A stretch of DNA of 64,000 bases from Nocardia sp. NBC_01503 (GTDB lineage: Bacteria > Actinomycetota > Actinomycetes > Mycobacteriales > Mycobacteriaceae). The notes beneath the pieces are model-generated. The model was given only the letters and a program-made list of their open reading frames with translations. It was not told the DNA's origin and made no database searches. The stretch's first letter is position 1, and each line of letters starts with the position of its first letter. The translations under genes and the position numbers were made by a program. Below, piece after piece: positions 58,768-64,000 of this stretch. Where the stretch lies: assembly GCF_036327755.1 (NCBI RefSeq), contig NZ_CP109596.1, forward strand, positions 5,704,001 through 5,768,000, written 5' to 3'.

Positions 58768-59504
58768 TCGACGTGCCGGTGGGGCATCGGCGTCAGCTTC
58801 GCAAACCGTATAGTCCGGATGTGCAGCAGATCGCAGATCCGGAGCGCTTCGAACCCATCCCCGACCCGCGACCCGATGACGTGCCGTGGCCGGAGATGCT
58901 CTGGCCCATACCCGTGGGTACCGAGTTGATCGGCAAGTCGATCCAACTGACCGCCGTGGACCCGGCCGCCGACTCCGCCGAACTGTTCCGAGCCCTCGAC
59001 CACGACCGGGTCTGGGCGCACCTGCCCTGGCGTCCGAGCGAACCCGAGCAGCTGGAAGCCCTACTGCGCGAGCGAAATTCGCAGCCGGACTGGCATGTGT
59101 GGACGGTGCGCTCCCGTCGGCCGATCGCCGATCGACCGGCCGGGGCGATCATCGGCGTCACCTCCTACCTGGAGGCCCGTCCTCGTGATGCGGGTCTGGA
59201 GATCGGCTTCACCGTCTACACGCCCCCGGTGTGGGGCGCCGTGGTGAACCCGGAGGCGAAATTGCTCCTCCTCGACTACGCCTTCGAAACCCTCGGTGCG
59301 GCACGGGTACAACTCAAAACCGATGTCCGCAACCATCGTTCCCAGCAGGCGATCGCCCGTCTCGGTGCACGATACGAAGGCACCCTGCGCCGCCAATTCC
59401 GCCGCGCCGACGGCACCCTCCGCGACAGCATTCTGTTCTCCATCACCATCGACGACTGGCCGAACACCAAGTCCCGCCTGACAACCCGCCTCGAAACCGC
59501 CTGA
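58764..59504 (+). CDS. GNAT N-acetyltransferase, RimJ/RimL type
   Basis: The 246-residue protein has the RimL-like layout: LTAVDPAADSAELFRALDHDRVWAHLPW, GVTSYLEARPRDAGLEIGFTVYTP, NPEAKLLLLDYAFETLGAARVQLKTDVRNHRSQQAIARLGARYEGTLRRQFRRADG. It would transfer acetyl from acetyl-CoA to an amine. Residues 1-48 are a Pro-rich extension. Its GTG overlaps the stop of the previous gene. Confidence 0.85.
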   Translation: MIDVPVGHRRQLRKPYSPDVQQIADPERFEPIPDPRPDDVPWPEMLWPIPVGTELIGKSIQLTAVDPAADSAELFRALDHDRVWAHLPWRPSEPEQLEALLRERNSQPDWHVWTVRSRRPIADRPAGAIIGVTSYLEARPRDAGLEIGFTVYTPPVWGAVVNPEAKLLLLDYAFETLGAARVQLKTDVRNHRSQQAIARLGARYEGTLRRQFRRADGTLRDSILFSITIDDWPNTKSRLTTRLETA

Positions 59505-59633
59505 CTCGCACTCGGTTGCGCTACGGCGGCGAGATCGCTGGCCGCGCTGTCGCCCTTGCTCAACCGGCTCGGCACCGACTGCGGGGTGGGCGTGAATCCA
59601 CATTGGTCGATCTGCGTTGGGTAATTCAGGCCG

Positions 59634-59649
59634 TGGTATGGGCGTACCA
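59634..59649. promoter_or_regulatory. Possible TetR autoregulatory dyad
   Basis: TGGTA (59634-59638) and TACCA (59645-59649) flank TGGGCG, 9 bp before the TetR ATG. Arms of five are short, so this is tentative. Confidence 0.3.
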
Positions 59650-59658
59650 TGGCTTCTC

Positions 59659-60258
59659 ATGCCACGTTTGGTCGATCACGAGCAGCGCCGTCGCGAGATC
59701 ACCACGGCCGCTCGGCGCGTGATCGCCGCCGGCGGGCTGGAGGCCGCGACCTTCCAATCGGTCGCCGCCGAGGCGGGGATCTCGGTGCGCCTGATCCAGT
59801 ACTACTTCGGTGCGAAGCGTGAGCTGCTGCTCGCCACCCACCTGGCCGTGGTGGTGGATTCGGGCGAACGGTTCGCCGCCCGGGTGGGCACGCTGGGACA
59901 GGACGCCGGACCCCGGGAGGTGATCGAGGCGGTCGCGCTCGCGCTCCTGCCGCTCGACGATGCCAGCCACCAGGACAGTCTGGTACTCGCGGCCTTTCAC
60001 GCGGCGGCGCTGAGTGGATCCGATGTCATCACACCGGAGGACACCCATGGCGCACCGCTGTATCTGGTGAACCTGTTCACCGCGCAATTGCAGCGAAATC
60101 GGCAGCCGGGCAAGGCGTTCGACACCGCGAACCTGGACGCTCAGCTGATCGTGTTCGCCCTCGGCAGCATCACCCAGGGTGTGCTGATCGGCAGTCATAC
60201 CCGCGGGCAGGTGGTCGAGTTGACCCGCCACCTGCTCGATCGGATGCTGGGGGAGTAG
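59659..60258 (+). CDS. TetR-family regulator
   Basis: The 199-residue protein has an N-terminal TetR HTH (RRREITTAARRVIAAGGLEAATFQSVAAEAGISVRLIQYYFGAKRELLLA) and a C-terminal TetR_C domain. The ATG at 59659 gives a normal length. It converges on an alpha/beta hydrolase gene 5 bp away. Its ligand and targets are unknown; a short dyad lies just upstream. Confidence 0.88.
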   Translation: MPRLVDHEQRRREITTAARRVIAAGGLEAATFQSVAAEAGISVRLIQYYFGAKRELLLATHLAVVVDSGERFAARVGTLGQDAGPREVIEAVALALLPLDDASHQDSLVLAAFHAAALSGSDVITPEDTHGAPLYLVNLFTAQLQRNRQPGKAFDTANLDAQLIVFALGSITQGVLIGSHTRGQVVELTRHLLDRMLGE

Positions 60259-60263
60259 CGTTT

Positions 60264-61136
60264 TCAGCCCATATTCACGTGGGCGCGCACGAAATCGACC
60301 ACGGCATCGGTGAATTCGTCATTCGCATCACTGGCCGCGGTATGCGCGGCCGTGCCGATCTCGGCGTATTCGGCATGCGGAACCAGGGCGCGGAAGGACC
60401 GCACACCCTCCTCGCTCACCACATCCGAGAGCGCACCGCGCACCAGCAGTACCGGCATGGTCAGCTCTCGCGCCGCGTCTTCCAGGGCCTTGGTATGCAT
60501 ATCGATCTGTTCGCCGCGCCCGCCGAGCATGGCCGGATCCCAGTGCCAGTACCAGCGGCCGTCTTCGCGCTGGCGCAGATTGCGTTGCAGCCCTTCGGGA
60601 TTGCGCGGGCGGCGGCGGTGCGGCAGGTACGCGGCCACGGCATCGGCGGCCTCCTCGAGGCTGGCGAAGCCCTCGGGATTGCTGCCCAGGAAGTTGATCA
60701 CCCGCTCCACGCCCTTGACCTCGGGTCGCGGCACCACATCGACCAGCACCAGACCGGTCATGCGTTCGTGCCGCGGGTGCGCGCTGGCGATGAGTCCGGT
60801 GAGCCCGCCCATACTCGCCCCGACCACGAAGCCGGGTTTGCCGAGTTGATCGAGTACGCCGAGCAGGTCCTCGACCATCGCACCGCGGGTGTAATCGCCC
60901 TCGGGTGCCCAGTCGCTGTCACCGTGCCCGCGCGCGTCCAGTAGCACCGCGTGCATTCCGGCCTTGGCCAGCGCCAGCCCGGAGTCCTTCCAGGAGTGAC
61001 GGGTCTGGCCGCCGCCGTGCAGGAATACCACCAGCGGTCCGTCCTGGGGTCCCCAGGAGTCACCGGCGAGGTTGATACCGCCATGGCCGCGGAAGGTGAC
61101 GCGGGCTGGTTCGGTGAAGTCGGCTTCGTTGCTCAC
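60264..61136 (-). CDS. Alpha/beta hydrolase
   Basis: The 290-residue protein has the oxyanion loop HGGGQTRHSW, RGHGDSDW, the nucleophile elbow GASMGG, and candidate acid Asp and base His in the C-terminal region (GALSDVVSEEG, GTAAHTAASD). Epoxide-hydrolase/esterase/haloperoxidase-like proteins share this layout, and no substrate can be assigned. GTG start at 61136. The mscS-type gene ends 25 bp upstream on the same strand, so they may be co-transcribed. Confidence 0.86.
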   Translation of the reverse strand: MSNEADFTEPARVTFRGHGGINLAGDSWGPQDGPLVVFLHGGGQTRHSWKDSGLALAKAGMHAVLLDARGHGDSDWAPEGDYTRGAMVEDLLGVLDQLGKPGFVVGASMGGLTGLIASAHPRHERMTGLVLVDVVPRPEVKGVERVINFLGSNPEGFASLEEAADAVAAYLPHRRRPRNPEGLQRNLRQREDGRWYWHWDPAMLGGRGEQIDMHTKALEDAARELTMPVLLVRGALSDVVSEEGVRSFRALVPHAEYAEIGTAAHTAASDANDEFTDAVVDFVRAHVNMG

Positions 61137-61160
61137 CCTCCGAGCATCGCACAGACGGGT

Positions 61161-62222
61161 TTACGGTGTATGAAGAGCTGCCGCCAAGCGGGACTCGGGC
61201 GCGCCGCCCGGCGCGATTTCCAGCACCCGCACGGGGTACGGAATGACGATGCCTTCTTCGCGGAAGCGCTTGTGCAGCCCCTTGATGAACTCGCTGACCA
61301 GCAGGTATTGGTCCTCGTAATGGCGGGTGCGCAGCACCACCCGGAATTCGACCCCCGACTCGCCGAAGGTGTGGAACCGTACCCGCGGTTCGGCGCCGCT
61401 GAAACCGGCATCGAGTTCCTTCACCGCTTGGCGCGCCACATCCAGGGCCACCGCCTCGACGTGTTCGAGGTCGCTGGCGTAGCTCGCGCTCACCTCGACG
61501 GTGACCGCCATATCCTGATCGGGGCGATGGAAATTGGTGAGGATGGCCTCGGCGAACTTGCTGTTCGGCACGATGATGAAGTTTCCCGACAGGTCCTGAA
61601 TGGTGGTGGTCCGCCAGTTCACATCGCGCACCCAGCCGATGTCCCCGCTGTCGATCTTGACGAAGTCTCCGGGTTGCACGGTTTTCGACGCCAGGATATG
61701 TACTCCGGCAAAGAGATTCGCGAGCGTGCCCTCCAGGGCCAGTGCGATGGCGAGCGCGCCGATACCCAGCGCGCCCAGTAGCGGAGTGATCTGCACCCCG
61801 ACGCTGTCCAGGGTGATCAGTATGCCCAGCACGAACACCACGACCCGGGTGATGGTGGAGAACAGGCTGACCGAGCCGGACACCCCGGTGATTCGCTTGG
61901 CCACCGAGGTCACCACATCCGCGCACAGCCGGGCCACGGCGTAGGTCAGCGCGAGCATCAACGCCGCGGTCAGGATCTGGTGCACCGAGGCGGGGGAGAA
62001 CGGTAGCCCGGTCGGCAGCGCGAGCGCGATGGTGAGTCCGATGAGCGCTCCCACCGGCACCGCCAGGTCGTGCGCGAGTCCGAAACCCATCCGATGCATG
62101 GCTCGGCCCTTGCCGATGGTCTTCTCGGCAAGGCGATCGACGATCCTGCGGGTGGCGATGCCGAGAAGCGGACCCATGATCACCAGTGCGGCGGCGATCG
62201 CCCAGATCAGCGGTTTACTCAT
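61161..62222 (-). CDS. MscS-family mechanosensitive channel
   Basis: The 353-residue membrane protein has about five N-terminal helices, including a pore-type Gly/Ala helix (ITPLLGALGIGALAIALALEGTLANLFAGV), the MscS beta domain (VQPGDFVKIDSGDIGWVRDVNWRTTTIQDLSGNFIIVPNSKF) and a C-terminal alpha/beta domain ending with basic residues. It would release solutes on hypo-osmotic shock. ATG 62222 (MSKPLIWA) is chosen over an upstream frame. Confidence 0.9.
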   Translation of the reverse strand: MSKPLIWAIAAALVIMGPLLGIATRRIVDRLAEKTIGKGRAMHRMGFGLAHDLAVPVGALIGLTIALALPTGLPFSPASVHQILTAALMLALTYAVARLCADVVTSVAKRITGVSGSVSLFSTITRVVVFVLGILITLDSVGVQITPLLGALGIGALAIALALEGTLANLFAGVHILASKTVQPGDFVKIDSGDIGWVRDVNWRTTTIQDLSGNFIIVPNSKFAEAILTNFHRPDQDMAVTVEVSASYASDLEHVEAVALDVARQAVKELDAGFSGAEPRVRFHTFGESGVEFRVVLRTRHYEDQYLLVSEFIKGLHKRFREEGIVIPYPVRVLEIAPGGAPESRLAAALHTP

Positions 62223-62546
62223 GTGTGAGATTCCTCCCAGCATCGAGCGATGACGGCGGACCCCTTGCAAACCGATCGGTTCGGATCATAGCTGTGGAGT
62301 AGCTAATCGCATGTCCTAGTTGCGAGGATTCTCGGAGGAAATGTGCTGGTGTGAGGCTTACGCGGCCCGAACTCCCGGAGCTGGGCGCTCTACCGCAGGT
62401 GTGTCGCGCGCAACTCGCCGACCTGCTCGGACTCGTTGGTTGCCACGGGGGTGCGGTGCCGGGCCGGGGCGGCGGCGCTGCTAGGCTCGCAACCCGAAAA
62501 GACATCCTTTAACGGACCGTCCGGTGAGGCGGGGAAGGAGGTCGGC
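62223..62546. other. Divergent intergenic region mscS/pyrR with pyrR leader
   Basis: 324 bp without a gene. It must contain the mscS promoter and the pyrR promoter; TAGGCT at 62482-62487 is a possible -10 box giving a leader of about 55 nt that contains the PyrR site. Confidence 0.5.
62507..62541 (+). promoter_or_regulatory. PyrR-binding mRNA site over the pyrR ribosome binding site
   Basis: In the leader, CTTTAACGGACCG then TCCGGTGAGGC (62520-62530) matches the PyrR binding-loop consensus UCCnGnGAGG(C/U) with flanking pairing bases. GGGGAAGGAGG, the Shine-Dalgarno, follows at once. Mycobacterial PyrR is known to repress translation this way; the same is inferred here. Confidence 0.7.
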
Positions 62547-63182
62547 ATGGCTGTGCCCGAAGATCGGGCGGCCAAGTCGAGCGCTGCCGAATACTCGCAG
62601 CGGCACGATCCCGCGCAGGTGGACGCCGGACGAGAACTGCTCTCGGACTCCGATGTCGGCCGCACCATCGCGCGTATGGCGCATCAGATCATCGAGAAGA
62701 CCGCGCTGGACTCCGGCGACCCGAACGGCCCCCGTGTGGTGCTGATCGGAATCCCCACGCGCGGAACGACTCTCGCCACCCGGCTGGCGAACCGCATCGA
62801 GGAGTTCTCCGGTGTGCGACCCGCCGTCGGCTCCCTCGACATCACCCTCTACCGCGACGACCTGCGCAGCCGTCCGCACCGCCCGCTCGAGCGCACCTCG
62901 GTGCCCGAGGGCGGTATCGAAGACGTGCTGGTGGTGCTGGTCGACGATGTGCTCTTCTCCGGACGCACCGTGCGCTCGGCCCTGGACGGGCTGCGCGATC
63001 TGGGCCGCCCGCGCGCGGTCCAGCTGGCCGTACTCATCGATCGCGGCCATCGCGAACTGCCCATCCGCGCCGACTATGTCGGCAAGAACGTGCCCACCTC
63101 CCGCAGCGAGGACATCTCGGTGCTGCTGCGTGAGCACGACGGCCGTGACGGTGTGTACCTGCGTCAGGAGGGTGACAAGTGA
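62547..63182 (+). CDS. pyrR: Bifunctional pyr operon regulator / uracil phosphoribosyltransferase
   Basis: The 211-residue protein has the PRPP-binding motif VLVDDVLFSGRTVRSAL, GIPTRGTTLATRLA, DITLYRDDL and HRELPIRADYVGKNVPTS of PyrR. It senses UMP and represses pyr genes by binding their leader RNA, and has weak uracil phosphoribosyltransferase activity. An N-terminal stretch of about 35 residues precedes the core. The ATG has AAGGAGG 6 nt upstream inside the PyrR RNA site. pyrB overlaps its stop (GTGA). Confidence 0.95.
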   Translation: MAVPEDRAAKSSAAEYSQRHDPAQVDAGRELLSDSDVGRTIARMAHQIIEKTALDSGDPNGPRVVLIGIPTRGTTLATRLANRIEEFSGVRPAVGSLDITLYRDDLRSRPHRPLERTSVPEGGIEDVLVVLVDDVLFSGRTVRSALDGLRDLGRPRAVQLAVLIDRGHRELPIRADYVGKNVPTSRSEDISVLLREHDGRDGVYLRQEGDK

Positions 63183-64000
63183 AGCATCTGCTCTCGGTGA
63201 CCGATCTGGATCGCGCCGCCGCCACCGAACTGCTCGACGACGCCGAGCGCTTCGAACAGGCCCTGCTCGGGCGCGAGGTCAAGAAGCTGCCGACCCTGCG
63301 CGGGCGCACCGTCATGACGGTGTTCTTCGAGAACTCCACGCGCACAAGGGTTTCCTTCGAGGTCGCGGGCAAGTGGATGAGCGCGGACGTGATCAATGTC
63401 AGCGCCTCGAGCTCCTCGGTCTCCAAGGGTGAATCGCTGCGCGATACCGCGCTGACCCTGCACGCGGCGGGCGCGGACGCGCTCATCGTGCGGCATCCGG
63501 CCTCGGGCGCGGCGCATCAGATCGCCCGCTGGTTCGCCCAGATCACCGAGCAGAGCGGCGGTTTCGTCGGACCCGGCCCGGCCATCATCAATGCCGGTGA
63601 CGGCACGCACGAGCACCCCACCCAGGCTCTGCTCGACGCACTCACCCTGCGCCAGCGCCTCGGCGACCTCGAAGGTAAGCGGGTCGTGCTGGTCGGCGAC
63701 ATCCTGCACAGCCGGGTCGCGCGCTCGAATGCCTTCCTGCTCGGCACCCTCGGGGCCGAGGTGGTCCTGGTCGCCCCGCAGACCCTGCTGCCGGTGGGCG
63801 TCGGGCAATGGCCGGTGCGCATCTCGCACTCCCTCGATGCCGAACTCCCCGGCGCGGACGCGGTCATGATGCTGCGCGTGCAGGCCGAGCGCATGAACGG
63901 CGGCTTCTTCCCGTCGGCGCGCGAGTACTCGATCAACTACGGGTTGAGCGAGCGCCGCATGGGCATGCTCGACGAGCACGCGGTGGTCCTGCATCCCGGC
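63179..64000 (+). CDS. pyrB: Aspartate carbamoyltransferase catalytic subunit (3' truncated by window)
   Basis: The first 274 residues are visible: LSVTDLDRAAATELLDDAERF, the carbamoyl-phosphate motif FFENSTRTR, SSSVSKGESLRDT, HPASGAAHQ, and INAGDGTHEHPTQALLDALT. The enzyme makes carbamoyl aspartate in pyrimidine synthesis. The GTG at 63179 overlaps the pyrR stop, so the pair is coupled. The remaining ~40 residues lie beyond the window. Confidence 0.95.
   Translation, partial: MKHLLSVTDLDRAAATELLDDAERFEQALLGREVKKLPTLRGRTVMTVFFENSTRTRVSFEVAGKWMSADVINVSASSSSVSKGESLRDTALTLHAAGADALIVRHPASGAAHQIARWFAQITEQSGGFVGPGPAIINAGDGTHEHPTQALLDALTLRQRLGDLEGKRVVLVGDILHSRVARSNAFLLGTLGAEVVLVAPQTLLPVGVGQWPVRISHSLDAELPGADAVMMLRVQAERMNGGFFPSAREYSINYGLSERRMGMLDEHAVVLHPG

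Noticed and set aside
1..64000. tRNA or rRNA genes
   Set aside because: I saw no cloverleaf, CCA-end or rRNA-conserved stretches in the gaps; a tRNAscan run would settle this.

Overview
The window reads as chromosomal DNA of a high-GC, mycolic-acid-type actinobacterium, most likely Nocardia or a close relative. The reasons are strong G/C third-position bias, frequent GTG starts, and housekeeping blocks ordered much as in Mycobacterium tuberculosis: ppiB-hisS; aspS - Pro/Gly-rich membrane protein - rarA; alaS-ruvX-mltG-aroE; aroB-aroK-aroC-prepilin peptidase next to pepQ-efp-nusB; and pyrR-pyrB. There are also korAB, an EspC-like type VII secretion substrate and F420/KstR/LexA-type signals. 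Family assignments come from motifs and remembered family features; no database search was run.

Layout. 1-5.3 kb: coiled-coil hypothetical, ppiB, hisS, a membrane protein, mdh. 5.3-11.6 kb: F420-type (LLM) oxidoreductase divergent from a 3-alpha-hydroxysteroid-dehydrogenase-like SDR, an EspC-like/partner pair, a 3-beta-HSD-like epimerase behind a KstR-like palindrome, and a radical-SAM gene behind a LexA box. 11.7-19 kb: korAB, a secreted protein, half an MFS pump, a zinc metallopeptidase, aspS. 19-27 kb: Pro/Gly-rich membrane protein, degenerate kinase-fold protein, PhoD phosphatase, rarA, then a decay patch (frameshifted Uma2, internally deleted P450). 27-32.7 kb: alaS-ruvX-mltG-aroE, with an IS4-type element inserted exactly at the aroE stop codon (32721-34239). 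34-43 kb: small regulator pair, B-4DMT-like membrane protein, the aroB/aroK/aroC/prepilin-peptidase operon on the minus strand, and pepQ-efp-nusB-yciI on the plus strand. 43.5-50 kb: a large LuxR-type ATPase regulator that appears to start at ATC, a lipoprotein, an SDR, and a quinone-oxidoreductase/TetR divergent pair with a clear operator. 50-55 kb: the most unusual region. 55-64 kb: FAD monooxygenase, an AlkB-like gene with a LexA box, NmrA-like, GNAT, TetR, hydrolase and MscS genes, then pyrR and the start of pyrB.

The best candidate for an undescribed system is the minus-strand cluster 54601 to 50397. It encodes a J-domain/pseudokinase fusion, a vWA protein, a divergent adenylosuccinate-synthetase-like enzyme and a catalytically degenerate Nudix-wHTH (NrtR-type) protein. 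The first gene sits directly behind a 23-bp palindrome, and a second degenerate copy lies 48 bp away, between this cluster and a divergent DUF4334/FAD-monooxygenase pair. I infer a nucleotide-metabolite system controlled by a nucleotide-sensing repressor; its substrate and role cannot be read from the sequence.

Other notable signals are two LexA boxes abutting start codons, three KstR-like sites, a family of palindromic intergenic repeats at four places, a shikimate kinase with a ~320-residue disordered tail, and a PyrR-type mRNA site over the pyrR ribosome binding site.
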